Of a stretch of 64,000 nt of DNA, positions 8,367-17,464 are shown piece after piece. Positions within the stretch are counted from its first letter, which is position 1, and each line of letters begins with the position of its first letter. The notes below the pieces were generated by a model, which worked only from the letters and a program-made list of their open reading frames with translations, was not told the origin of the DNA and did not search any database. The DNA is taken from positions 5,430,501-5,494,500 of the forward strand of contig NZ_CP029189.1 of NCBI RefSeq assembly GCF_008642275.1, written 5' to 3'. Both the position numbers and the translations under genes were made by a program. This DNA comes from Streptomyces venezuelae (lineage in GTDB: Bacteria; Actinomycetota; Actinomycetes; Streptomycetales; Streptomycetaceae).

Positions 8367-10469
8367 ATGGACACCGACGGCACGCACGAGACGCGCCCAC
8401 CCCGGGCCGGGCACGTCCCGAGACCGGCCTCCCCGACCCCGAGCCTCCCGCCGAAGCCCTCGCACGCGCCGACGGCCGGGCCGACGCTGGGCGACTGGCT
8501 GCGACACCCGCGCACCTCGGACGGGCCGGGGGTATGGACGTACGGACACGTGCCGCGGGCCGCCGCGGAACCGGAAGAGACCCCCACCCGCCAACTCGTC
8601 AGTGGGGCCCTGATCTCCCTGCTCGCGGGGCTGCTGCTCTGGTCTCTGCTGTGGAACGGCTATCTCGGCGGTTTCTGGCTGTGGCCGCTCTACATGTTCA
8701 CGCCCGATTCCTGGGCACACAATCGGGAATCCGTCTGGGCGAGCTACATCTGGTACGGCGTGGTCGTGTTCATTCTGGTCATCGGCTTCGGGCGTCTCGG
8801 CCGCTGGCCCGAACTCGGCCGCAGGGTACTCAGCAGCCGCGCGCTGCGCGCGGTGCAGCCCACGCGCACCGCCGACTCGGCCCGCCCTGAACCCGGTGGC
8901 CCGGACGACCCCGTGCGGTGGCCTCAGTTGCGGGGTGCCGGGCTCGGGGAGGTGGCCGAGCGGCTGGAGGTGGAGGCCGGGGGCGGGCGGATGAACGACG
9001 TGGACTACGCCCGGATCCGGCGGGCGTGGGACTCCGTGCGCGTCGACCCCTCCCGCATGCGCGCCTTCGCCGACGCCGTCCGCGACAAGGGCGCCGGAGC
9101 CTGTGTGCACCCCTCCGGGGCGCGGGACCTGCCCGTGCGGGCCGCCCGGCACGACCTGCTCGCCCGGCAGGTGCTGCTGGGTACCGTGGAGGACGGGGCC
9201 CGCAACCCGTACTCCCGCCGCGGCACCGCCCTCGCCCTCGACCCCGACGTGCTCGGGACCTCGCTGCTCGCCGTCGGGCCCTCCGGCAGCGGCAAGACGC
9301 GGCACCTGGTGCGGCCCGTCGTCGAGTCGCTCTCGCTCCAGGCACTCGCCGGACAGGCCGCCGTAGTCGCCGTCGGAGCGGCCGGCGCCCAGCTCGGGCC
9401 GGACGCCGCCTTCGACGTCGTGGTCCGGGTCGGCGACCCCGCCTCCGTCTACGACCTCGACCTCTACGGCGGCGCCACCGACCCCGACGAGGCCGCCACC
9501 CTGCTCGCCGAGGCCTTCGTCGGGGACGTCCCCGGGATCGACGTGCGCCGGGCCGCCACCGCCCTCGCCCAGCTCCTCGGGCCGTTCCGGGCGGCGTACG
9601 ACCGCTTCCCGGCCGTGCCCGAACTGCGCGAGCTGCTCGACCAGGTCCCGGACGCCCTCGACGCGCTGCGCCGCGAGCTCGCCGGGCAGCACGCCATGCT
9701 GCGCGAGCTCGACGCCCGGGTCCGGCAGCAGGGGGCCCACGGCGACCCCGGCCCCGCCCTCGCCGACCGGGTGGCCCTGCTGGACCGGCCCGCCTTCGCC
9801 GGCTTCTTCGACACCACCGGCCAGGGCCGGCCGTTCTCGCTGCGCGCGCTGGAGCACCCGATCCGGGTCCGCGTGGACCTGCCCGAGCGCGGGCACGCCG
9901 ACGCCTCCCGGATGCTGGCGCGGCTGCTGCTCGCCCAGTTCAACGTCGCCGCTGCCGCCCGCACCGACCGCTCCCTCTTCGCCTTCCTCGCCTTCGACGA
10001 CGCCTCTCACACCCTGACCGCCGAGACCGTGCGCGGCGTCCAGCGGCTGCGGTCGGCGCACGCCGGCGTCCTGCTCACCCTGCGCTCGCTGGACGACGTA
10101 CCGGAGGCGCTGCGCACCCCGCTGCTCGGGGCGGTCGGCTGCCGGATGGCCTTCTCCGGGGTCACCACCTGGGACGGCAAGCGGTTCGCCGAGGCCTGGG
10201 GCACGGAGTGGGTGGAGACGCGGGACGTCACCCACCGCACCGTCTTCGCGGACCAGCCGCTCACCCGCCTGATGCACTCCTTCCGCAAGCTCGTCACCGG
10301 GAAGGCGGTCACCACGGACGCGGTGACCGTCCGCCAGGTGGAGCGGGAGCGGTGGTCCGCCTCGGACCTGGCGCACGCGGTGCCGCCGGGGCACGCGGTG
10401 CTGTCGCTGACCTCGGTGCGCGGGGAACGGGCGGCTCCGCTGCTCGTCCGCCTGGCCGGAACGTCCTGA
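8367..10469 (+). CDS. membrane-anchored P-loop ATPase of unknown function (FtsK/VirD4-like)
   Basis: The 700-residue protein starts at ATG 8367 after the purine-rich AGGGGGCAGGG. Two membrane helices lie near residues 80-110 (ALISLLAGLLLWSLLW) and 130-150 (YIWYGVVVFILVIGF). A cytoplasmic ATPase domain follows with a perfect Walker A, GPSGSGKT at residues 304-311, and a Walker B-like LFAFLAFDDA. The layout of two N-terminal helices then one motor domain resembles VirD4/TraD coupling proteins and FtsK-HerA ATPases. No relaxase, secretion channel or integration gene is nearby. It lies between gabT and the PucR regulator, but no link is evident. The substrate, DNA or protein, is unknown. Confidence 0.78.
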   Translation: MDTDGTHETRPPRAGHVPRPASPTPSLPPKPSHAPTAGPTLGDWLRHPRTSDGPGVWTYGHVPRAAAEPEETPTRQLVSGALISLLAGLLLWSLLWNGYLGGFWLWPLYMFTPDSWAHNRESVWASYIWYGVVVFILVIGFGRLGRWPELGRRVLSSRALRAVQPTRTADSARPEPGGPDDPVRWPQLRGAGLGEVAERLEVEAGGGRMNDVDYARIRRAWDSVRVDPSRMRAFADAVRDKGAGACVHPSGARDLPVRAARHDLLARQVLLGTVEDGARNPYSRRGTALALDPDVLGTSLLAVGPSGSGKTRHLVRPVVESLSLQALAGQAAVVAVGAAGAQLGPDAAFDVVVRVGDPASVYDLDLYGGATDPDEAATLLAEAFVGDVPGIDVRRAATALAQLLGPFRAAYDRFPAVPELRELLDQVPDALDALRRELAGQHAMLRELDARVRQQGAHGDPGPALADRVALLDRPAFAGFFDTTGQGRPFSLRALEHPIRVRVDLPERGHADASRMLARLLLAQFNVAAAARTDRSLFAFLAFDDASHTLTAETVRGVQRLRSAHAGVLLTLRSLDDVPEALRTPLLGAVGCRMAFSGVTTWDGKRFAEAWGTEWVETRDVTHRTVFADQPLTRLMHSFRKLVTGKAVTTDAVTVRQVERERWSASDLAHAVPPGHAVLSLTSVRGERAAPLLVRLAGTS

Positions 10470-10596
10470 CCCGCCCCCCGACCCGTACGAGGTGGCAGAA
10501 TCGAGAGGAGTCGTTCGTACGACACGGCGAAAACTGTCGGCGGTCTCCCTCCTGCTCCTCCCTCTCACCCCCTCCCGCTAAGGCCACTGGTTACCG

Positions 10597-12177
10597 ATGC
10601 CGCTCACCCTCGCCTCACTCGTCCAGCACTCGGCGCTCAAGCTCAGCGTCCGGGCCGGGGAGGGTCGCCTGGACACCCCGGTGCGCTGGGCGCACGTCAG
10701 CGAGCTCGCCGACCCCGTCCCCTATATGGAGGGCGGCGAGCTGTTGCTGATCACCGCGATGAAGCTGGACGCGGGGGACCCGGAGGAGATGCGCGCCTAC
10801 GTACGCCGCCTCGCCGCGGCCGGGGTCGTCGGCATCGGCTTCGCGATCGGCGTCAACTACGAGGAGATCCCCGAGGCGCTGGTCGAAGCCGCGCGGACCG
10901 AGGACATGCCGCTGCTGGAGGTACCGCGGCGGACCCCGTTCCTGGCGATCAGCAAGGCGGTCTCCGCGGCCCTCGCCGCGGACCAGTACCGGGCCGTCAC
11001 CGCCGGTTTCGAAGCCCAGCGGGAGCTGACGCGCGCCGCGCTCTCCGCCGACGGACCCACCGAGCTGCTGGCGAAGCTGGCCGCGCACGTGCACGGCTGG
11101 GCCGCCCTGTACGACACCTCGGGTGCGGTCGTCGCCGCCGCACCCGACTGGGCCGCGCGCCGCGCCGCGCGGCTGACGCCCGACGTGGAACGGCTGCGGG
11201 AGCGACCGGCGCCCGCGAGCGCCGTGGTCGGCGGCTCCGAGGACCGGGTGGAACTGCAGTCCCTGGGCACCGGCAGGCGCGCCCGCGGAGCGCTCGCCGT
11301 CGGCACGGCGGCCCCGCTGGGCACGGCCGAGCGGTACGCCGTCCACTCGGCGGTCGCGCTGCTCACCCTCACCACCGAGCGCTCGCGCTCGCTGCACGAC
11401 GCCGAGTCCCGGCTCGGGGCGGCCGTGCTGCGGATGCTGCTCGCGGGCGAGGCGGACCACGCGCGGTCCGTGGCCGGGGACCTCTACGGGGCCCTGCTGG
11501 AGGCACCGTTCCGGCTCATCGTGGCCGAGCCGGCCCTGGCGGGGACCGCGCAGCCGGAAGGACTCGCGCTGCTGTCCGACACGGTGGAGTCGGCGGCGGC
11601 CCGCACCGGGGAGGCGCTGCTCGTCGTCCCGGAGCCGGGCCGGCTCGTGGTCCTGGCCTCCGACGGGGGCTCGGCCGTGCAGGCGTGCGTGGACCACGCG
11701 GACGTACTGGAGGCCAGGCGCGGCCGGGACGCGGCCGGGCCGGAGCCCGACGAGCTGGTGGTCGGCCTGTCCGCGCCGGCCGGACCGGGCACGGTGGCGG
11801 CGGCCCTCAAGCAGGCCGACCAGGCCCTGGCGGTGGCCCGGCGGCGCGGCCGGCCGATGGTGGAGCACGAGGACATGGCGGCGGGCTCGGTCCTGCCGCT
11901 GCTGGCCGACGACGCCGTACGGGCCTTCGCGGACGGCACCCTGCGCGCGCTGCGGGAGCACGACGCGACCGGGCGCGGCGACCTGGTGGCCTCCCTCCAG
12001 GCCTGGCTCTCCCGCCACGGGCAGTGGGACGCCGCCGCGGCCGACCTCGGCGTGCACCGGCACACCCTGCGCTACCGGATGAAGCGGGTCGAGGAGATCC
12101 TCGGCCGCTCCCTGGAGGACCCGGACGTCCGCATGGAGCTGTGGCTCGCCCTCAAGGCGACCGCGGCCCCGTCCTGA
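10597..12177 (+). CDS. PucR-family transcriptional regulator
   Basis: This 526-residue regulator has an N-terminal PucR domain (about residues 3-125, beginning LTLASLVQHSALKL and including SELADPVPYMEGGELLL). A middle region probably senses a ligand. The C-terminus is a helix-turn-helix of about 60 residues (GQWDAAAADLGVHRHTLRYRMKRVEEIL). PucR proteins usually control purine, amino-acid or amine catabolism. Its position between gabT and the aldehyde dehydrogenase makes control of 4-aminobutyrate or polyamine breakdown a reasonable inference. The ATG lacks a close Shine-Dalgarno sequence. A strong hairpin covers its stop codon. Confidence 0.9.
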   Translation: MPLTLASLVQHSALKLSVRAGEGRLDTPVRWAHVSELADPVPYMEGGELLLITAMKLDAGDPEEMRAYVRRLAAAGVVGIGFAIGVNYEEIPEALVEAARTEDMPLLEVPRRTPFLAISKAVSAALAADQYRAVTAGFEAQRELTRAALSADGPTELLAKLAAHVHGWAALYDTSGAVVAAAPDWAARRAARLTPDVERLRERPAPASAVVGGSEDRVELQSLGTGRRARGALAVGTAAPLGTAERYAVHSAVALLTLTTERSRSLHDAESRLGAAVLRMLLAGEADHARSVAGDLYGALLEAPFRLIVAEPALAGTAQPEGLALLSDTVESAAARTGEALLVVPEPGRLVVLASDGGSAVQACVDHADVLEARRGRDAAGPEPDELVVGLSAPAGPGTVAAALKQADQALAVARRRGRPMVEHEDMAAGSVLPLLADDAVRAFADGTLRALREHDATGRGDLVASLQAWLSRHGQWDAAAADLGVHRHTLRYRMKRVEEILGRSLEDPDVRMELWLALKATAAPS

Positions 12178-12207
12178 GCCCGCCGGGCGGGCGCCGGGCG
12201 GGCTCAG
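12174..12207 (+). terminator. hairpin over the pucR-type gene stop codon
   Basis: CTGAGCCCGCC (12174-12184) pairs perfectly with GGCGGGCTCAG (12197-12207) around a 12-base loop. The TGA stop is inside the left arm. There is no U-tract, which is usual for streptomycete terminators. Confidence 0.6.
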
Positions 12208-12364
12208 GGCGGGCTCAGGGCGCGGACCCGGCCGGCCGGACAGTGACAAAGCGGCGAAGCGCGACGACCCGCCGCTCCATCAGGGACAAACGCCGAAACC
12301 CCGGCGGAGTCCTACGGTGGAGGGGTCAGGACCCACCGCACACTTCCGAAGGGCCGGGATTCGC

Positions 12365-13810
12365 ATGACTTCCACCCACGCCTTCTGGCTCGCCGGCCGC
12401 CAGGCCACCGGCGAGGACAGCTTCGACGTCCACTCCCCGTGGGACGGCCGCCTGGTAGGCACCGTCAGCGTGCCCACCGACGAGCAGGTCGAAGAGGCCG
12501 TGGCCGCGGCGTACGCCGTGACGGCGGAGTTCTCCGCGACCCCCGCCCACGTACGGGCCGCGGCCCTGGACCACGTGTCCAAGCGGCTCGCCGAGCGCAC
12601 CGAGGAGATCGCCCAGCTGATCTCCGCCGAGAACGGCAAGCCCGTCAAGTGGGCCCGCGGCGAGGTCGGCCGAGCGGTGTCCGTGTTCCGCTTCGCCGCC
12701 GAAGAGGCCCGCCGCTTCAACGGCGGAGAGGCCCAGCGCCTGGACACCGACGCCGGCGGCGTCGGCCGTCTCGCCCTGACCCGCCGCTTCGTCAAGGGTC
12801 CGGTCCTCGGCATCGCGCCGTTCAACTTCCCGCTGAACCTCTGCGCCCACAAGGTGGCCCCGGCCATCGCCGTCGGTGCGCCGATCATCCTCAAGCCCGC
12901 CCCGGCCACCCCGCTCTCCGGGCTGATCCTGGGCGAGCTGCTCGCCGAGACCGACCTCCCGGCCGGCTCCTGGTCGGTCCTTCCGGTCGCCAACGAGAAG
13001 ATGCCGGCCCTGGTCAAGGACGAGCGCCTGCCCGTCATCTCCTTCACCGGCTCCGACACCGTCGGCTACGCCATCCAGCAGTCGGTGCCCCACAAGCACT
13101 GCACCCTGGAGCTCGGCGGCAACGCCGCGGCCGTGGTCCTCGACGACTGGTCCTCCGAGGCCGACCTCGACTGGGCCGCGACCCGTATCGCGACCTTCTC
13201 GAACTACCAGGCCGGCCAGTCCTGCATCTCCGTGCAGCGCGTGATCGCCGACGCCTCCGTCTACGACCGCCTCGTCGAGAAGGTCGTCGCGAAGGTCCAG
13301 GCGCAGGTCACCGGCGACCCGAACGACGACGCCACCGACGTCGGCCCGCTGGTCTCCCAGGCCGCCGCCGAGCGCGTCGAGTCCTGGGTCGACGAGGCCG
13401 TGTCCGCCGGCGCCAAGCTGCTCACCGGCGGCAAGCGCGAGGGAGCCTCGTACGAGCCCACCGTCCTGGCCCACGTGCCGGACGGCGTCAAGCTCGCCTC
13501 CGAGGAGGTCTTCGGGCCGGTCCTGACGCTGCAGAAGGTCGAGAACACCGACGAGGCCTTCGCCGCCGTCAACGACTCGAAGTTCGGTCTGCAGACCGGC
13601 GTCTTCACCCGCAACGTCCAGACCGCGTTCCGTGCCCACCGCGAGCTGGAGGTCGGCGGTGTGATCATCGGCGACGCGCCGTCCTACCGCGCCGACCAGA
13701 TGCCGTACGGCGGCGTCAAGCAGTCCGGCGTGGGCCGCGAGGGCGTCCGCTACGCGATGGACGACTACACGTACGAGCGGGTCCTGGTCCTGACCGGCCT
13801 CGACATCTGA
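12365..13810 (+). CDS. aldehyde dehydrogenase family protein
   Basis: The 481-residue NAD(P)-dependent dehydrogenase has the full ALDH fold. Visible motifs are APFNFPLNL, SFTGSDTVGY, the general base E249 in LELGG, and the nucleophile C287 in YQAGQSCISV. FGPVL and PYGGVKQSG follow near the C-terminus. ATG 12365 is the start. Its length and motifs suit a succinate-semialdehyde or aminoaldehyde dehydrogenase. Together with GabT it would complete conversion of putrescine-derived 4-aminobutyrate to succinate. The exact aldehyde cannot be told from sequence. A strong hairpin with a T-run follows. Confidence 0.88.
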   Translation: MTSTHAFWLAGRQATGEDSFDVHSPWDGRLVGTVSVPTDEQVEEAVAAAYAVTAEFSATPAHVRAAALDHVSKRLAERTEEIAQLISAENGKPVKWARGEVGRAVSVFRFAAEEARRFNGGEAQRLDTDAGGVGRLALTRRFVKGPVLGIAPFNFPLNLCAHKVAPAIAVGAPIILKPAPATPLSGLILGELLAETDLPAGSWSVLPVANEKMPALVKDERLPVISFTGSDTVGYAIQQSVPHKHCTLELGGNAAAVVLDDWSSEADLDWAATRIATFSNYQAGQSCISVQRVIADASVYDRLVEKVVAKVQAQVTGDPNDDATDVGPLVSQAAAERVESWVDEAVSAGAKLLTGGKREGASYEPTVLAHVPDGVKLASEEVFGPVLTLQKVENTDEAFAAVNDSKFGLQTGVFTRNVQTAFRAHRELEVGGVIIGDAPSYRADQMPYGGVKQSGVGREGVRYAMDDYTYERVLVLTGLDI

Positions 13811-13830
13811 TCTCGTACGGCCCAGAGCCG

Positions 13831-13865
13831 ACGGCCGGAGCCCACTGTGCGGGGGCTCCGGCCGT
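13831..13865 (+). terminator. terminator after the aldehyde dehydrogenase
   Basis: ACGGCCGGAGCCC (13831-13843) and GGGCTCCGGCCGT (13853-13865) form a perfect 13-bp stem with a 9-base loop, followed by CCCCTTTTTCC. This is one of the few hairpins in the window with a T-run. Confidence 0.8.
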
Positions 13866-13902
13866 CCCCTTTTTCCGGACCGGGCCCCGTGCCCGGGCCG
13901 GC

Positions 13903-13935
13903 GCGTCCGGCGGCCGCGTCCGGCGGCCGCGTCCG
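13903..13935. repeat. short 13-bp tandem repeat
   Basis: GCGTCCGGCGGCC is repeated at 13903-13915 and 13916-13928, and a partial third copy follows. It lies between the aldehyde dehydrogenase terminator and the acyl-CoA dehydrogenase. No function is evident. Confidence 0.5.
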
Positions 13936-14053
13936 CCGGTTCCCCCGATCGGACCGCCCCGGCTTTTCCGGTGGAGCCGGACGGGGTACGACTCACAAGT
14001 AGCACCGGCTGGTAATCCGGTGAACCGACTCCGGCGGCGAGGTGAGTCCCCGC

Positions 14054-16018
14054 ATGTCCGCAACACAGCCCGTACAGCCCGCACAGCCCAGCGGCACACA
14101 GCCCAAGGTGACCGAGCGCGAGGCACGGCAGGTCGCGGAGGCGGCCCGGGAACAGGACTGGCGCAAACCCAGTTTCGCCAAGGAACTGTTCCTCGGACGC
14201 TTCCGGCTCGACCTGATCCACCCCCATCCGCTCCCCGCCGACGAGGACGTCCGGCGGGGCGAGGCCTTCCTGGCCCGGCTGCGGGAGTTCTGCGAGACCC
14301 GCATCGACGGGGCCCTCATCGAGCGCGAGGCGAAGATCCCCGACGAGACCGTGCGCGGTCTCAAGGAACTCGGCGCCCTCGGCATGAAGATCGACCCCAA
14401 GTACGGCGGCCTCGGTCTCACCCAGGTCTACTACAACAAGGCGCTGGCCCTCGTCGGCTCGGTGAGCCCGGCCATCGGAGCCCTGCTCTCCGCCCACCAG
14501 TCGATCGGCGTGCCCCAGCCGCTGAAGATGTTCGGCACGCAGGAGCAGAAGGACGCCTACCTGCCCCGCTGCGCCACCACCGCCATCAGCGCCTTCCTGC
14601 TCACCGAGCCCGACGTGGGCTCCGACCCGGCGCGCCTGGCCACCACCGCCGTCCCGGACGGGGACGACTACGTGCTCGACGGCGTGAAGCTCTGGACGAC
14701 CAACGGGGTCGTCGCGGACCTGCTCGTCGTGATGGCCCGCGTCCCGAAGTCGGAGGACCACCGCGGCGGGATCACCGCCTTCGTCGTCGAAGCGGACTCG
14801 CCGGGCATCACCGTTGAGCACCGCAACGCCTTCATGGGCCTGCGCGGCCTGGAGAACGGCGTCACCCGCTTCCACCGGGTACGCGTCCCCGCGGCCCAGC
14901 GCATCGGCGCCGAGGGCGCGGGCCTGAAGATCGCCCTGACCACGCTCAACACCGGCCGGCTGTCCCTGCCCGCCATGTGCGTCGGCGCCGGGAAGTGGTG
15001 CCTGAAGATCGCCCGCGAGTGGTCCGGCGTACGCGAGCAGTGGGGCCGCCCGGTCGCCAGGCACGAGGCGGTCGGGGCGAAGATCTCCTTCATCGCCGCC
15101 ACCACCTTCGCCCTCGAAGCCGTGGTCGACCTCGCCTCCCAGATGGCCGACGAGGACCGCAACGACATCCGCATCGAGGCCGCCCTCGCCAAGCTCTACG
15201 GCTCCGAGATGGCCTGCCTGATGGCCGACGAGCTGGTCCAGATCCGCGGCGGCCGCGGCTTCGAGACCGCCGAGTCCCTGGCCGCCCGCGGCGAACGCGC
15301 GGTCCCCGCCGAGCAGATGCTCCGCGACCTGCGCATCAACCGGATCTTCGAGGGCTCCACCGAGATCATGCACCTGCTGATCGCCCGCGAGGCCGTCGAC
15401 GCCCACCTCTCTGTGGCGGGCGACCTCATCGACCCCGAGAAGGCGCTCGGCGACAAGGCGAAGGCCGGAGCCCGCGCCGCCGGGTTCTACGCCCGCTGGC
15501 TGCCCAAGCTCGCCACCGGCCCGGGCCAGGTCCCCGGCACCTACCGCGCCTTCCACCCCGGCGGCCACCCCGACCTCTCCACCCACCTGCGCTACGTGGA
15601 GCGAAGCGCCCGCAAACTCGCCCGCTCGACCTTCTACGCCATGTCCCGCTGGCAGGGCCGGATGGAGACCAAACAGGGATTCCTCGGCCGGATCGTCGAC
15701 ATCGGCGCCGAGCTCTTCGCCATGAGCGCGGCCTGCGTCCGTGCCGAGCATCTGCGTGCCACCGGCGCCCACGGCCGCGAGGCCTACCAGCTGGCCGACG
15801 CCTTCTGCGAGCAGTCCCGGCTGCGCGTGGAGGAGCTCTTCGGCCGGCTCTGGTCCAACACCGACGACCTCGACCGCAAGGTGGTCGCGGGGGTCCTGTC
15901 CGGTACCTACGCCTGGCTGGAGGAGGGCGTCCTCGACCCCTCCGGCGAGGGCCCCTGGATCGCGGACGCGGCGCCGGGACCCTCGACTCAGAAAAACGTG
16001 CACCGCCCCATCCGCTGA
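14054..16018 (+). CDS. large acyl-CoA dehydrogenase
   Basis: This is a 654-residue flavoprotein. The N-terminal helical, beta and C-terminal helical acyl-CoA dehydrogenase domains occupy about residues 60-470. Visible motifs include FLLTEPDVGSDPA, LWTTNG, RGLENGVTRF and the glutamate of RIFEGSTEI, the expected base by similarity to long-chain enzymes. A C-terminal extension of about 180 residues makes it larger than the usual 380, like VLCAD-type proteins. ATG 14054 follows GAGGTGAG; an in-frame GTG lies at 14042. It should oxidise acyl-CoA to 2-enoyl-CoA. No other beta-oxidation gene is adjacent, so the chain length preferred is unknown. Confidence 0.9.
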   Translation: MSATQPVQPAQPSGTQPKVTEREARQVAEAAREQDWRKPSFAKELFLGRFRLDLIHPHPLPADEDVRRGEAFLARLREFCETRIDGALIEREAKIPDETVRGLKELGALGMKIDPKYGGLGLTQVYYNKALALVGSVSPAIGALLSAHQSIGVPQPLKMFGTQEQKDAYLPRCATTAISAFLLTEPDVGSDPARLATTAVPDGDDYVLDGVKLWTTNGVVADLLVVMARVPKSEDHRGGITAFVVEADSPGITVEHRNAFMGLRGLENGVTRFHRVRVPAAQRIGAEGAGLKIALTTLNTGRLSLPAMCVGAGKWCLKIAREWSGVREQWGRPVARHEAVGAKISFIAATTFALEAVVDLASQMADEDRNDIRIEAALAKLYGSEMACLMADELVQIRGGRGFETAESLAARGERAVPAEQMLRDLRINRIFEGSTEIMHLLIAREAVDAHLSVAGDLIDPEKALGDKAKAGARAAGFYARWLPKLATGPGQVPGTYRAFHPGGHPDLSTHLRYVERSARKLARSTFYAMSRWQGRMETKQGFLGRIVDIGAELFAMSAACVRAEHLRATGAHGREAYQLADAFCEQSRLRVEELFGRLWSNTDDLDRKVVAGVLSGTYAWLEEGVLDPSGEGPWIADAAPGPSTQKNVHRPIR

Positions 16019-16048
16019 CCTGCGATCATCGCCGGACGTCGGACAGAC

Positions 16049-16085
16049 GTACGAGGATGAGTACGAGTACTGGTACGCGTACGAG
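16049..16085. repeat. GTACGAG direct repeats upstream of an unknown gene
   Basis: GTACGAG occurs at 16049-16055, 16061-16067 and 16079-16085, with GTACGCG at 16073-16079. The cluster ends 24 bases before the ATG at 16110 and could be an operator. In the frame of the downstream gene it reads as a Tyr/Glu-rich stretch, but only a CTG could start that extension. Confidence 0.4.
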
Positions 16086-16109
16086 CACAGCGCGAGGCGG
16101 ACGAGAACG

Positions 16110-17444
16110 ATGTCGACGGCCGAGGAAGACCGCACCAGCCGACGGCTGGCCTGGTGCGTGGCGCACCTGCTGCGCCACGCACCGGACCGCGTCGTCACCG
16201 ACATGACCGGCAGGCTGGACGAGCCCACCCGCAAATACCTGTGCCGGGACGAATGGCTCTCCGCCTCGACCGTCACACTGCTGCTGCGCCACGGCGGCGC
16301 GGCCGACCGGACCTTCATCGCGCGCAACCCCCGGGTCGTGGGCCGGCCGCTGCCCGGGCTGCCCGGACCCGCCCGCTACGCCCGCCGCCGCACCCCTCCC
16401 GCACTCCTGCCGGTGCTCCGCACGGAGCTCTGCAGGGATCCCGGCGACGGCCCGCTCACCGCCGCCGAGCTGGCCGCCCTGTTGCGCCGGCACGGGCAGA
16501 GCGGGCCGCGGGTCCCGCTGGACATCCTGGCCATGCCGCACCTGCCGCACCGGCCGGACCCGGAGCTGCTGCTCGCCGAGCACCTGCGCGAGCCCCTGTC
16601 GGCCGGCGGGGTCGAGGCCCTGCTGCTCGTCGGGGACCTGCCCCTGGAGACCGTCTTCGCGTTCCTGGCCGCCGGGGCGGCGCCGGACGAGCGCTCCTGG
16701 CACCGGCCCGCGGTGCGGGCCGTGCGGATGGGACGGGTCACGCACGAGGAACTCGTCGCCCACGTCGCGCCCGCGCGCCGGACCCTGCTGCTCGCCCGGC
16801 TCCCCGACACCGACGGCCTGCGCTGGACCCTGCCCGAACAGGCCGGCATGCAGAGCGCCGTCCTGCGGGCCCTGCGCCCGCTGGGCGACGATCCCCGCCT
16901 GTGGGCGGAGCTGCTGCGGCACGCCCCCGGCTACCCGGGCCCGCTGCCCGCGCTGGTCGCCGCCCTGGCCGACGGGACCGTCCCCGAGGCGTCGGACACG
17001 GGTGAGCCCGGCGCCGACCTGGTCCGCGCGGTGCGCCACCTCTCCCCGACGGCCGCCGAGCCCTACGGGGGCGTGGAGCGCGAGCTGGCCCTGACGAGCC
17101 TCGCCGTGCCGATGGACAGTGTCGCGGAGGACATCCGCTGGGTGCGCGACTGCGTCGACCGCGGCCTGCTCACGGGCAACGACGTGATCCGGCACAAGCT
17201 GCCGGCCTGCTGGGCCCTGGACCAGGACCACTGGCTGGGCGACGTGGACCATCCCGACCGGCACGACCGTCCCGCGGCCGTCCTCGCCTCCCACGCCGAG
17301 GCGGACCAGCTGCTGTCCCTGGCCCTCGACGACGACCCCGAAGCCTGGTGGAGCGTCGCCCGGACGCTCCCGGAGTTCGCCGGAACCCTCCCGCACCTGC
17401 TCCTGCGGGTAACGGAAGGGGGCTCCGTGTCCGGCCGCTCGTGA
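16110..17444 (+). CDS. hypothetical protein, 444 aa
   Basis: I do not recognise this protein. It has 444 residues from ATG 16110, without signal peptide or membrane helix. It is rich in leucine, arginine and alanine and reads as mostly helical. Segments such as LSASTVTLLLRHGGAADRTFIARNP and HVAPARRTLLLARLPDTDG suggest repeated helical units of a HEAT-like kind, but no repeat consensus is clear. It lies between the acyl-CoA dehydrogenase and dxr, and its stop is 20 bases before the dxr start. Three GTACGAG repeats precede it. Confidence 0.7.
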   Translation: MSTAEEDRTSRRLAWCVAHLLRHAPDRVVTDMTGRLDEPTRKYLCRDEWLSASTVTLLLRHGGAADRTFIARNPRVVGRPLPGLPGPARYARRRTPPALLPVLRTELCRDPGDGPLTAAELAALLRRHGQSGPRVPLDILAMPHLPHRPDPELLLAEHLREPLSAGGVEALLLVGDLPLETVFAFLAAGAAPDERSWHRPAVRAVRMGRVTHEELVAHVAPARRTLLLARLPDTDGLRWTLPEQAGMQSAVLRALRPLGDDPRLWAELLRHAPGYPGPLPALVAALADGTVPEASDTGEPGADLVRAVRHLSPTAAEPYGGVERELALTSLAVPMDSVAEDIRWVRDCVDRGLLTGNDVIRHKLPACWALDQDHWLGDVDHPDRHDRPAAVLASHAEADQLLSLALDDDPEAWWSVARTLPEFAGTLPHLLLRVTEGGSVSGRS

Positions 17445-17464
17445 CTTCCGGCAACAATGGGGGC

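Noticed and set aside
8367..10469. Integrated conjugative element
   Set aside because: Only one coupling-protein-like ATPase is present; there is no integrase, relaxase, att-flanking repeat or tRNA.
12326..16327. 1333-codon open frame on the minus strand
   Set aside because: It runs opposite the aldehyde and acyl-CoA dehydrogenases, both with intact catalytic motifs. It is a GC-bias shadow.
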